Of a stretch of DNA of 64,000 bases, positions 19,201 through 28,820 are shown piece after piece. The DNA is from Oligoflexales bacterium. Lineage in GTDB: Bacteria > Bdellovibrionota_B > Oligoflexia > Oligoflexales > RGVZ01. A program made the position numbers and the translations under genes. The stretch spans positions 1 to 64,000 of the forward strand of contig CANFEB010000007.1 of assembly GCA_947445775.1 (NCBI GenBank), given 5' to 3'. Under the pieces are notes generated by a model that saw only the letters and a program-made list of their open reading frames with translations, searched no databases and was not told the DNA's origin. Positions within the stretch are counted from its first letter, which is position 1; every line of letters starts with the position of its first letter.

Positions 19201-19532
19201 TGGGAGTCTTCTGAAACATAGCAAAAAAAGAAACGGCTATGCAGGTTCATTCAAGTGCCGTCACTGCGAATTGCAGAGATCCCGAGTAGGGCGTTATAAT
19301 GCGCAACGGCAGCATCATAAAGGTCCCTCCGGATTTAGACGACAATCCAAGCGGGACGATGATTATGGCGAAGATTATGGCGAAGATTATGGAATTGCAC
19401 CCGTAAGTGGTCAAAAAACTTGCAAAATCTTTTATAAATGAGGCGTCTTGAACGACTTTTCTTTGAATTCCCTGCAAGGTCCGTCAAGAAAAATACATCC
19501 ATGCCCCAACTCGGTGTGGTAATGGGTGGCAG

Positions 19533-21104
19533 ATGGAGCTGCAACCTAATGCAATAATGTTTGTGGATTGTCAGGGCCTGAAATCCTGTGGGGCAAAAGG
19601 ACATGATGTTCTAATCGAGATCTGTTGGACGATCCAGAAATCCAGTTCGAGAACTTTTGGTTCTGCCACGATTCTGGAGTTGGCAGAGCTTCTCTGGACT
19701 GAGACGGTTGTCCGCCCATCGAGCATTTTGAGTCGACGTAACCTTCTCACAGTCGAAAAATTATGCGGAATTCGTCCCAAGGAGTTGGCGCAGGCTCCGG
19801 ACCATTCGGATGTCGCTGAGGCATTGGTCCGTGACATTGAGCGATATTGTCCTTCCCAAATCTTGATTCACTACGCGGGATTCGAGCGCCCGTTTCTCCT
19901 GGGCCTTTGGAAAAGAATCAGACCAGGTAAACCTTTTCCGGTGCCGATTATCTGTACGAGAGACCTTGCTCGTGAACGTCTGCCGGAGTTGGAGTCATAC
20001 TCCCTCAAAGCGGTGGCAGGATATTTTGGTGATCCCTGTGATCGTTTGAAACGTGCGGGTGCCCACGCCCGAGCCACGATCGCTGTTTGGCGGGGTCTCC
20101 ATGATCTTGATGGCTCTGATTGCAATGGCAGACCGGGCAAGGAACTGCGTGCCCAGCGTCTTGCCTTGCCGGACAAGCCGGGGACCTACCGCTTCTATGA
20201 TGCGCGTGGAAGAATTTTGTACATTGGCAAGGCGACTTCGTTGAAGCATCGAGTGAACAGTTATTTTCGTGGTGGTGTCAGGGGTGATTTACGCAAGTGC
20301 GAAATGATTGCCCAAGTTAAGCAGATCAAAATTCGTGAGGCCGATTCGCCACTTCACGCAGCACTGGATGAATTTCGTGGCATTGTCGGTTTAGAGCCGC
20401 CCTATAATATCGCGATGAAAAAAGATGATGGTTTTGCGCACTGGTTCGCCCGTCATTCGCTTTTACCCGAGGTTTCAGTGAACTCTCCGCGGTTGGGTCC
20501 GGTCGGTTCATTGGCTGCATTTATAGATGTCCGCTCGATCGCTGGTCTGGCAAGTGGGGCCGAGCCAGAAAAACCGTTGGATGCGATGTTTCCTGGTCTC
20601 TCTGAAGGTGAGGGATCCGGTGATACGGAGCTCAAAGCTGGAATCAAACTGGCTATCGATTTTTTCAGGATCTCATTGGAGTTCGCCCATTCTCCGGGCG
20701 TTTGGTTGGCAAAGGCTGTCGGGGCCAGCAGACGCGGAGACGACAGGGACGAGCTGATCGAGGATCCTAGGGGTGAACAGCGTGATGAGCTCCCTTGGGA
20801 CGCGGAATGCGTATTCCGCAGTATCCGTCGGAAGCTCAAGCGTGGTGCGGCTATATACTGGCAAACAGCATCGGTGCGCTTGCTTTGCGGTGCCGAGGTG
20901 ATGGTGACAGGTCAATCCCCAGTAGAAGCTCCTGCCAAAATTGAATCCCTTTATGAATTACAAGAAATGAATCTGATCCTTTCGGGAATCCGGTCTGCCA
21001 TCCGAATGGATGAATCCATAAGGGTCACTCTGCGAAGCGGGCTCTTAATAAGGCCCGGGCAGGCCGGGTTATCAAGTCGCGTTTTATTCGGGCTAATCGC
21101 GTAG
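19533..21104 (+). CDS. DnaQ-like (degenerate) - GIY-YIG (UvrC/Cho-like) fusion protein
   Basis: N-term exonuclease fold 'IMFVDCQGL...ILIHYAGFERPFL...YSLKAVAGYFGD...KRAGAHARATIAVW'; GIY-YIG 'DKPGTYRFYDARGRILYIGKATSLKHRVNSYFRGG...PLHAALDEFRGIVGLEPPYNI'. Confidence 0.85.
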   Translation: MELQPNAIMFVDCQGLKSCGAKGHDVLIEICWTIQKSSSRTFGSATILELAELLWTETVVRPSSILSRRNLLTVEKLCGIRPKELAQAPDHSDVAEALVRDIERYCPSQILIHYAGFERPFLLGLWKRIRPGKPFPVPIICTRDLARERLPELESYSLKAVAGYFGDPCDRLKRAGAHARATIAVWRGLHDLDGSDCNGRPGKELRAQRLALPDKPGTYRFYDARGRILYIGKATSLKHRVNSYFRGGVRGDLRKCEMIAQVKQIKIREADSPLHAALDEFRGIVGLEPPYNIAMKKDDGFAHWFARHSLLPEVSVNSPRLGPVGSLAAFIDVRSIAGLASGAEPEKPLDAMFPGLSEGEGSGDTELKAGIKLAIDFFRISLEFAHSPGVWLAKAVGASRRGDDRDELIEDPRGEQRDELPWDAECVFRSIRRKLKRGAAIYWQTASVRLLCGAEVMVTGQSPVEAPAKIESLYELQEMNLILSGIRSAIRMDESIRVTLRSGLLIRPGQAGLSSRVLFGLIA

Positions 21105-21304
21105 TGTCCAAAATCGCGTCCATAAGGAAATTCGACGGGTTACAAGGGATGTAAATACCGGAGCAAGTCTACCGTTCCGACGTTTTTTAGTGTAGTGACT
21201 GCCCGATGAGTAACGTAGCAATCATCGTTGAAACTTTCTTGAGATCCCTAGAAACCCCAATTCACAAATAGTGATGGGCTGCTCTTTGTCAGCCTTCTTA
21301 GAAA

Positions 21305-21810
21305 CGTAACAACCCGCGCTGGGGAGCTCGACGGATCAAGGATGAATTTAAGGAAAATCGGCATAACTCTGTCAAAGTCGTCAGTTTGTAATATCCTCAA
21401 TGATTCGAGTTTTCCGCCGTCGGCTCGTAAATTTGGTGAAACCTGGATCCCGTTTTTGAAGAGCCACGGGAAATTCTACTGCGAATTGGCTTGGCAGGTT
21501 TCTCCTGGATTGCTACGGGATTCGCCTTTACGGGACACCACCACGCAGTCCGAATTGCAACGCTTTCATCGAGCGCTGGAACCGTACAATCCGCGAAGAA
21601 CTTCTAGATCGCAGAATCTTTTTTGGACGGCGTGACCTACAGCAAGTCGTGGACGACGTGGCCTATTATAACGAACGCCGTCCCCATCTGTTGCTTGACT
21701 TAAATGCGCCGATCCAAAAATTTGATTCCAAAATCAACTTTGACAGTAAAAAAATCCGCAGGAATCGAATCGTTGATGGTCTTGCCCTCGATTACCGAAT
21801 TGCTGCTTGA
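21305..21810 (+). mobile_element. IS transposase (rve integrase-type) relic, frameshifted
   Basis: 'RWGARRIKDEF' / frameshift / 'LRKIGITLSKSSVCNILNDSSFPPSARKFGETWIPFLKSHGKFYCEL' / frameshift / 'GTPPRSPNCNAFIERWNRTIREELLDRRIFFGRRDLQQVVDDVAYYNERRPHLLLDLNAP'. Confidence 0.88.
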
Positions 21811-21837
21811 AAATATGGACACTACGCTGCATCGCCA

Positions 21838-22092
21838 TCAGCTTTGGACCCCGCCGCAACACTTTTTAAATTTCTTGCCAGATCCGCACGTGCACGGATC
21901 ATTGCGGCCTACCTTGGGAGCCGCGCGGACGTAGGGGGCGTGGGTATCCTGAACATGATGACGACCATCACTTCCATGATGACCTTGATGGCCATGATGG
22001 CCATGATGGCAGTCCGGCCCATGAACGTGCCCGCCGATAGCAGCCCCATCCAGTTCATCGTGGACAACTTCCGGCTTCTTATTTGAATCCAT
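21838..22092 (-). CDS. Small His-rich SEC-C motif protein
   Basis: [46 protein letters not shown]...[30 protein letters not shown] upstream of this ATG. Confidence 0.88.
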   Translation of the reverse strand: MDSNKKPEVVHDELDGAAIGGHVHGPDCHHGHHGHQGHHGSDGRHHVQDTHAPYVRAAPKVGRNDPCTCGSGKKFKKCCGGVQS

Positions 22093-22266
22093 GATTGCAA
22101 CGCCTCCGGTAAGCTCGGACAATAAATTGCCGGCATAAAATATTTTATTACTCGAACTAAAACTAAAATTCTCTTAAAAAGCCGACACTTATAAGGAAAC
22201 TCAGGCGAATTACTGTTTTTTTTGGCTATTGTCCCCCTAAAGTTTTGAAGAACGCCTCCGAATGAG
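22032..22266. repeat. ~235-bp direct repeat, copy B (contains 5' end and leader of the SEC-C gene)
   Basis: Close match to 17627-17860. Confidence 0.95.
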
Positions 22267-22319
22267 ACCGTTAGATTGAGATTTTTCAACGAAGACGAAT
22301 TTTAAAAATGGGGGAATTT

Positions 22320-23444
22320 ATGCAAACTGTCATGGGTTCGTTTGGCATTTCAACAGCCGCCCTGGTCATTATTGGACTTCTAACTTCTTGCGGCAATTCT
22401 TCCGATGAAGACGGTACGGCCACCGCCTCCTCCGTCTCTGATCTCGGACTTTCGGGTGCGCTGCAAATCACGATTCCCGACAACCTGGCGGCCGCCTCCG
22501 GTGGAACCGCAGCCAGTCTGGCCCTCGCTGGTGGCAGCAACCACTTGAACCTCGTTGGAAAAAAATCCTCTGAAGCCTGCCGCACAATGGAAAACACCAA
22601 CAGGGTTTTGGAAAACATGCAAGAACTCGGCGGCATGTTCTGCCATCTCGAACTCGAATCCGCGAAGATGAAATTTGGCACCAAATACGAAATTTCCATG
22701 CCCGGGGGCCCAGGCCTTACTGCATCACCAGCAATGGCGATTTGGGTCGACAACAGCAACGCCGCTGAGTTGAAAGTCTACATGTGCCAAAATGGAACCT
22801 TGCAGCAAAACATCACGATCAGTGGATATACGGGTTCCGGCAAGGCCAAAGGTTCAATGAGCAGCGCGTTCACTGGCGAAAACGGAAGTGGTGGTATCAA
22901 TCTTGATTTTGATTTGACCCAGGAAGGCTACAAAATCGTCAAGGCCAGCATGAAGCACACGAAAACCGGCTCCAACGCTGGCACTTTCCGCAATTACAGC
23001 GATATCAGCCTTGCAGATTCCGGCGTGAGCACCGTGAAAATGTCCAGCGTCGGTACCAGGGGCAGCGACACCTTTAGCGACCAGGCATCGGTCTTGTTCA
23101 ATGGAACCACGGGCCAGGCTCTCTTCACCGGCAACGGCACCCAATCCAGCAATGTCTACAATTGGACCACCCGTTCGACTTTTGGTAGCAACGGCATCAC
23201 CGTCGCCAGTACCAGTGCAACGGCTGATATTACGGTTGCTGCAGCCAGCTTGCCAGCCAAATTGGCCGAGTCTTTTGCACCCACCGCGCCGGCAGGATGG
23301 GACTGCTCGGGCACCACGGAAACGGTCTCTATTGACATGACTGACGCCGCAACAAGGGCCGCCCACCTTGCGTGTAGCTCCAACCGCAACCGGTCTTTTA
23401 ACGCCTGCTGGGGATCTGATTTTGAGCAGGGCCAGCGCGAATAA
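22320..23444 (+). CDS. Lipoprotein, hypothetical
   Basis: MQTVMGSFGISTAALVIIGLLTSCGNSS lipobox. Confidence 0.8.
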   Translation: MQTVMGSFGISTAALVIIGLLTSCGNSSDEDGTATASSVSDLGLSGALQITIPDNLAAASGGTAASLALAGGSNHLNLVGKKSSEACRTMENTNRVLENMQELGGMFCHLELESAKMKFGTKYEISMPGGPGLTASPAMAIWVDNSNAAELKVYMCQNGTLQQNITISGYTGSGKAKGSMSSAFTGENGSGGINLDFDLTQEGYKIVKASMKHTKTGSNAGTFRNYSDISLADSGVSTVKMSSVGTRGSDTFSDQASVLFNGTTGQALFTGNGTQSSNVYNWTTRSTFGSNGITVASTSATADITVAAASLPAKLAESFAPTAPAGWDCSGTTETVSIDMTDAATRAAHLACSSNRNRSFNACWGSDFEQGQRE

Positions 23445-23501
23445 TAGCGATTTTGATTTAACGGCGATTGCGATAGCCGGTTAATTTCCTCGGTGGACGC
23501 G

Positions 23502-23542
23502 CCCCCTGACCGCTGTATATAACAGTGGTATCAGGGGGTTTT
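23502..23542 (+). promoter_or_regulatory. Hairpin with trailing TTTT immediately upstream of hldE ATG (terminator or RBS-sequestering element)
   Basis: ccccctga...cgctgt atata acagtg...tcaggggg then gtttt; the only SD-like purine run before ATG(23544) is the GGGGG of the stem. Confidence 0.6.
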
Positions 23543-23543
23543 G

Positions 23544-25115
23544 ATGACCAAAAATATTGTCGGCCCAGCCGAACATGCCACCAAATCCGGCCAGATGGCC
23601 GAGCACCTCATGCAAATGCAAAATGCCCGCGTCTTTATCGTCGGCGACGTCATTCTCGACCAATATATCTCGGGCAAGGTCAGCCGGATTTCACCAGAGG
23701 CTCCCGTCCCGGTGCTCCTTGAAACCTCTCAGAAATTTGTTTTGGGCGGGGCCGGCAACGTTGCCGCCAACGTCACATCGTTTGGAGCTTCGGCCATTCT
23801 TGCCGGACGTATTGGCATCGACACGGACGGCGAACGCCTGACGCACCTTTGTCAGACCCACAATATTGATTGCACGGCCATGGTTAAAAATGGCAATCAG
23901 CCAACCACGCGAAAGCTCCGGGTCCTCGCCGGCTATCAACAAATCGTCCGGATCGATGCAGAATCCACCGAGCGCCTCGATGCGGCGGCGGAAGATGCCA
24001 TCTTAAAATCCTTCGATGCCTTTGTGGCCAGTGCGAGATCAAACACGCATTCAACCGACAATCGCCACGGAAACTATCGAGCCCTCGTCATCAGCGACTA
24101 TGGCAAGGGCGTTTGCACGCCACGTCTGCTCACCAGCTTGATTGCAAAATCCAACGCCGCCGGAATTCCTGTGATCACGGATCCGAAATCCAGCGATTTA
24201 TCCCGTTACCGGGGAACCACCTTCATTAAGCCAAACCTTTCTGAAGGGCGCGAGATTTTGCGCCGCATGAAGCCCGACGCCTGGCACGCAGACTTGGAGG
24301 AAGAAATTGGGGCGTTGCTCAAGGTCGTGGAATCCGAGTGCGAGGCGCGTCATGTGGTGCTGAGCCTGTCGGAAAAAGGCGTCGTGGCTTCTACTGCGGG
24401 AAAAAAAAATCTCGTCCGCTACAAGAGCGATGTACTTCAAGTGGCCGATGTCTCCGGTGCCGGCGATACGATGATCGCCTTTTTGGCCATGGCCGCAGCC
24501 TGTGATTTACCCTTGGATCGCAACGTGCAGCTTGCAAACATCGCAGCCGGTACTGTCTGCGGAAAACTTGGCACGGCGACCCTGAGCAGTGCCGAATTCA
24601 TGGAGGCCTTTCAGGAACGTGAGGGGGTCACCCGCCCCGAAAAAGTCGTCACCCGCGAGGAAGCTGCGCGCATCGCCGCACAGTATCGCCACGGCGGGCG
24701 CTCGGTGGTATTCACCAATGGTTGTTTTGATTTGCTCCACGCCGGCCATGTGACGCTACTCCAGCAAGCACGGGACCAAGGCGATATACTCTTCCTTGGT
24801 TTAAATGCCGACGTGTCGATCAGACGCTTGAAAGGGCCGGATCGCCCGGTCCAAAATGAACAAGACCGCGCCTCAATCATGTCGGGACTTGCCTGCATCA
24901 ACTACATCGTGCTTTTTGAAGAAGACACGCCAATTAAATTGATTGAAGCGATCAAGCCCGACGTTATCGTCAAGGGCGGCGACTACCGACAAAATCAGGT
25001 CGTGGGTGCCGACATCGTCATGGCTCGCGGCGGCCGCGTTGCGATCATTCCATTGTTGCAAGGGCGCAGCACGACCGGAATCATTGAGCGTTCCAAGTCA
25101 GGAAAAATCGATTGA
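23544..25115 (+). CDS. hldE: Bifunctional D-glycero-beta-D-manno-heptose-7-phosphate kinase / heptose-1-phosphate adenylyltransferase
   Basis: 'RVFIVGDVILDQYISGKVSRISPEAPVPVL', 'DVSGAGDTMIA', 'VVFTNGCFDLLHAGHVTLLQQARDQGD', 'RSTTGIIE'. Confidence 0.93.
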   Translation: MTKNIVGPAEHATKSGQMAEHLMQMQNARVFIVGDVILDQYISGKVSRISPEAPVPVLLETSQKFVLGGAGNVAANVTSFGASAILAGRIGIDTDGERLTHLCQTHNIDCTAMVKNGNQPTTRKLRVLAGYQQIVRIDAESTERLDAAAEDAILKSFDAFVASARSNTHSTDNRHGNYRALVISDYGKGVCTPRLLTSLIAKSNAAGIPVITDPKSSDLSRYRGTTFIKPNLSEGREILRRMKPDAWHADLEEEIGALLKVVESECEARHVVLSLSEKGVVASTAGKKNLVRYKSDVLQVADVSGAGDTMIAFLAMAAACDLPLDRNVQLANIAAGTVCGKLGTATLSSAEFMEAFQEREGVTRPEKVVTREEAARIAAQYRHGGRSVVFTNGCFDLLHAGHVTLLQQARDQGDILFLGLNADVSIRRLKGPDRPVQNEQDRASIMSGLACINYIVLFEEDTPIKLIEAIKPDVIVKGGDYRQNQVVGADIVMARGGRVAIIPLLQGRSTTGIIERSKSGKID

Positions 25116-26521
25116 ATTTCGGCCGAGCCATTGCTGGGGCAACGGTCCGGCTGTGGCCGCTAGCTTCTTTAGCCTCGCTAGCCTCGCTAGGGTCTTTTAC
25201 CTTAGCCAGCCCATTCACCATGGGCGTTTCATCGGCCCTTCCCGACGCTCAAAACGCCCAGCACAATCCCGCCCTCGCTGGCGTCATGGAACAATCCGAA
25301 GTGATGGCATCGCCAACCATCTCGATAGAAAACAAATTTCTTTTGCGATATCCAGATTCGGGCACCATCGATAAATCATTGGGTTTGATGGGAGACCTGA
25401 CTTCCTTCATCCCCGGCTTTATCTACAAGGTCAACCCGCGCCTAGGAATCGGCATCAGCGAATTCGTCCCGCCCCTCAAAGTCAAACAAAAGATAAACGC
25501 TGTTCCCATTATCATTTTGAATTCGACGCAGCTGATCGACATCAATGCCGACGTCACCATGCGCGGCGCCCTAGGCGGCACCATTGGTTACCGCCTTTCA
25601 GAATTTATGTCGTTGGGTGCTAAATTCAGCTACCGCTCCGTCAGGATTGACGCCGATGTGGTTCCTGCGGGAGGCGGTGATTCTCTTGCCATTCAGCACA
25701 TGGACCAAACAACGACGTCGCTCCTTGCTGGCATTATGCTCGAAGTAATTCCCCAGCGATTGCGACTTGGCCTATCCGCTGTGGTCTATGGAACAAACGC
25801 CACATCAACCAGTGTCGAGTCGGCCTTCGTGGCCCAACAAGATAACTCCGACGGTTCCGGAAAAAGCAAGGCGACGGCATCGGCAAACTTCTCGCAATTC
25901 ATTGCTGGCGGAGCCTGGCTTCTGAGCCCGCGGCGTTTTATTGCCGCCGACATTGATTACAAGGCCGCTGATTCAGCAGCGAAAGAATTTTCCATGGTGG
26001 ACTTCCAGGAAAAACCCGTTGATGGCTACGCACGTTTGGACTTTCGCATGACGGGTGAATGGTCCATCAGCCACACGACCTCTTTGGTCGGCGGTTATGC
26101 GCTGGAAAACGCTGGCAAGGGGTCCGGCAGGCGCAGCGATGGTGGTGTTAATGTTAACGACGGTGATGGTGATCCCGGAAAAGCCGGGTTCGGTATCGGT
26201 GATGTCATCCAAATTTATACTGGGCAGGCATCCCTCGTTCCCGCCCAGTCTTTCATGGGTGGCATAAAGCTTTATTTTTTAAACGGTAACGCCAACGCTA
26301 ACGCCAACGCCAACGCTAACGCTAACGGCGACACCCCCGAAATCACGGACCAGAAGGCGCAACAGGGTTCGCCGAAACAACTCGATTCCACCGGCTGGAT
26401 CATCGCTGCTGGACTTGGGTACCGCAAAGCATCCCTCGGGATCGACGAAAATGGTGAGCTCCCAGGTGCCTACCAACAGACGCGAATTTATGTGCCGTTC
26501 GAAATCACTCGCCGGTTTTAA
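25112..26521 (+). CDS. Outer membrane protein, FadL/OmpP1-like beta-barrel
   Basis: TTG start overlapping hldE stop; 'LASLASLASLGSFTLA' signal peptide; 'NPALAGVMEQSEVMASPTISIENKFLLRYP'; C-term 'YVPFEITRRF'. Confidence 0.7.
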   Translation: MNFGRAIAGATVRLWPLASLASLASLGSFTLASPFTMGVSSALPDAQNAQHNPALAGVMEQSEVMASPTISIENKFLLRYPDSGTIDKSLGLMGDLTSFIPGFIYKVNPRLGIGISEFVPPLKVKQKINAVPIIILNSTQLIDINADVTMRGALGGTIGYRLSEFMSLGAKFSYRSVRIDADVVPAGGGDSLAIQHMDQTTTSLLAGIMLEVIPQRLRLGLSAVVYGTNATSTSVESAFVAQQDNSDGSGKSKATASANFSQFIAGGAWLLSPRRFIAADIDYKAADSAAKEFSMVDFQEKPVDGYARLDFRMTGEWSISHTTSLVGGYALENAGKGSGRRSDGGVNVNDGDGDPGKAGFGIGDVIQIYTGQASLVPAQSFMGGIKLYFLNGNANANANANANANGDTPEITDQKAQQGSPKQLDSTGWIIAAGLGYRKASLGIDENGELPGAYQQTRIYVPFEITRRF

Positions 26522-26563
26522 CCAACGTATAAACTGCTCTCGAGTGGGCATTTTATACAATTT

Positions 26564-26585
26564 AAAAACCCCCTTTCGGGGGTTT
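26564..26585 (+). terminator. Intrinsic terminator
   Basis: aaaaacccccttt cgggggttt hairpin with T-tract downstream of the 26521 stop. Confidence 0.85.
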
Positions 26586-26964
26586 CGAGCTCTGACCACT
26601 TAAGGTGATATTCAATTGAATTGATGAGAAATCAAAGGATTGGACTGAACTAGCGGGAAGAATTCATAAACGGGAAAGGCTACAAATTTTGCAGTGGTCC
26701 GAGCGTTTTGTTTCGATTGCACGAAAATGTTGTACAGCCAAGGTTCTAAGAATTCCTTAAGCTGAAAGACTTTTTTCGCGTCCGAAATCACGCCATTTGA
26801 CTAGCTGAAATCATTATAAATAACAATATAAATCTCATAAAATCCAAATACAATCAATAGAATTGGCTATTAAGCATCCGTATCTATTGAATAATCTCTT
26901 TTAACTATAAATATCCCCATACTTCGACCGATCCTGATCCTGCTAGGGCGACAGTCTTGGCGCT

Positions 26965-28086
26965 TTGCACAAGAGGGGTCATATGGTCTGCCGAAGCCAC
27001 TTTCAACCAAATCGTATCGCCATGATCTTGGGCATCACCTCGGCGCTTGGCCTCTGGACTGAGATCGCCTTGGGGGATCAGTTTCAAAGGATCTACCGTT
27101 CGCCCACTGCCCTTGGACGCGGGGACACCGGCGTTGCTATTGCCGATAATGAGGAGGCTATTTTTTACAACCCAGCTGGACTGGCCCAGGGGAGCGGTAT
27201 TTTTAAGGGGCTGACTCTCTTTTCGCCTGCCCTGGAAATATCTGGAGATACCCGCGCCTTAGTGATGGATGCGGCAACTTCCCAAGGCGGCGACCTCGTC
27301 AGCTCCCTGACGCAGCACATCGGAGCAAACCAACACATCGGCTTTAGTAATTTCACTGGGGTGCTGCTGCGACGCGTGGCCATTGGCCTGGTTACCTCAA
27401 ACGAGACGGATGTTTTGGTTTACAAGGATCCCGCCCAAGGTGGACTTGAGGCCGTCAGCGCTGGACTATATTCCACAACAGGCCTGACCTTTACCCTAGC
27501 CGACTCTTATTACGGCGGCAAAATGCTCCTCGGCATGACCCTAGGCTATTACAAACGGGCTCAGGCCGAATTTGAAATTGGTCTCCTTGAGGCCCAGTCA
27601 TTGGAAAGCACGTCTGACCTGTTCGGTTATGGAACCACCACGCCTGTGACCCTCGGCGCAATTTTCATGCTTCCCGGTAAAGGCGAGTCCAGCCTTGGCA
27701 TCACAGTCCACAATCTTGGCGATGCTCATGTCACCCCTGACAGCGCTGACATGTCGGTGGACAGCTTGAAGCAACGGATCGACATCGGCTATGCATCCAC
27801 AACCAGCTCAAAAGCAGCCAAGGCCCGGCTTTTGGTTGATTACATTGACGCCACCAGCACCTACACCAGTAACCTTTACAAAAAACTTCATATCGGCGGC
27901 GAGATTACCCTCGGAAAACGTATCGGAATCAGCGCTGGCCTTAACCAGGGAGGCCCTTGCGTTGGAACGTTCATTGACGCTTGGCTGTTCCGGATGGACG
28001 CCGGATTTTATACCGAGGAAATTAGCGAGAAAGTCGGCCTGCGCTCGGACAGGCGCTATTTCATGCGATTTAAAACTGGGTTTTAG
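26965..28086 (+). CDS. Outer-membrane beta-barrel protein (PorV/FadL-like)
   Basis: 'YRSPTALGRGDTGVAIADNEEAIFYNPAGLAQG' motif; ends RYFMRFKTGF. Start could be 26983. Confidence 0.7.
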   Translation: MHKRGHMVCRSHFQPNRIAMILGITSALGLWTEIALGDQFQRIYRSPTALGRGDTGVAIADNEEAIFYNPAGLAQGSGIFKGLTLFSPALEISGDTRALVMDAATSQGGDLVSSLTQHIGANQHIGFSNFTGVLLRRVAIGLVTSNETDVLVYKDPAQGGLEAVSAGLYSTTGLTFTLADSYYGGKMLLGMTLGYYKRAQAEFEIGLLEAQSLESTSDLFGYGTTTPVTLGAIFMLPGKGESSLGITVHNLGDAHVTPDSADMSVDSLKQRIDIGYASTTSSKAAKARLLVDYIDATSTYTSNLYKKLHIGGEITLGKRIGISAGLNQGGPCVGTFIDAWLFRMDAGFYTEEISEKVGLRSDRRYFMRFKTGF

Positions 28087-28102
28087 CGGGGAAGGAAAAA
28101 AC

Positions 28103-28810
28103 ATGGCCTTAAAAAAAATCACAATTGCCTTGGCACTGTGCGCGTTGACCGCTTGCGGTTCGAATGTCTATGCACCACTGCAATCTTATGATCCGGCCGA
28201 TCAAGCAGCCCGCTATTTGGAGAAGGGTAAACCCCAAGAAGCCATCGACCTCCTCGAGGACGCCCTCGGCGACGATGCAGGCAATTCTACCTATATTTCG
28301 ATGTTGGCCTTGGCCTATGCCCAACGAGCCGGGGTCGCGCCAATTGATTTCATTGAAAACATGGGCTCGGCGGAGCCTGGTGCAGGTGCAGGATCCAATG
28401 AAATCACGGCCCTTTTTGCCGTGACACCGCCAGCCACCACCTCGGCCATCGAGGATGTCGACTATGCCATAGTCTTATTAGGGCAACTTCCGGCAGAGGC
28501 GCTCAATAATGCCGAGATGTTGAAACTCTCGATTTTTCAAACAGCATCCACCGTCCTCAAAATAAAAATTCTCGATACCGATGGCGACGGAACCGTCTCC
28601 GCTGCTGAGATGCTCAACCTAAGCAGTGCTACGGCCGAATCCATCCTAGCCGGATTGATCAATGCATCGGCCCTCTTGAGTGGCGGTGGATCATCGGCCA
28701 GTAGCGGCGGCGAGGCTGCGGCCAGCCTAATCAGCGAAATGGTCAGCGGGATCAACGGTCAGGGCGGGAGCACTGCCCACGATAAATTATCTGGCTACTT
28801 GCAGAACTAA
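28103..28810 (+). CDS. Lipoprotein with TPR-like N-term and EF-hand-like motif
   Basis: MALKKITIALALCALTACGSN lipobox; 'AARYLEKGKPQEAIDLLEDAL'; 'DTDGDGTVSAAEM' EF-hand loop. ORF-track start 27791 is overlong. Confidence 0.8.
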   Translation: MALKKITIALALCALTACGSNVYAPLQSYDPADQAARYLEKGKPQEAIDLLEDALGDDAGNSTYISMLALAYAQRAGVAPIDFIENMGSAEPGAGAGSNEITALFAVTPPATTSAIEDVDYAIVLLGQLPAEALNNAEMLKLSIFQTASTVLKIKILDTDGDGTVSAAEMLNLSSATAESILAGLINASALLSGGGSSASSGGEAAASLISEMVSGINGQGGSTAHDKLSGYLQN

Positions 28811-28820
28811 GGAGCGGCCC

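Noticed and set aside
19362-19393. 12-bp repeat gattatggcgaa, considered as CRISPR-like
   Set aside because: About 2.5 contiguous copies with no spacers; simple tandem repeat. No CRISPR array seen anywhere in the window.
21957-22012. atgatgg-rich stretch as a regulatory repeat
   Set aside because: Explained by His codons of the SEC-C gene on the minus strand.
26600-26760. AT-rich intergenic with ~45-codon open stretch 'IDEKSKDWTELAGRIHKRERLQILQWSERFVSIARKCC'
   Set aside because: No start or recognisable family; too short to call.
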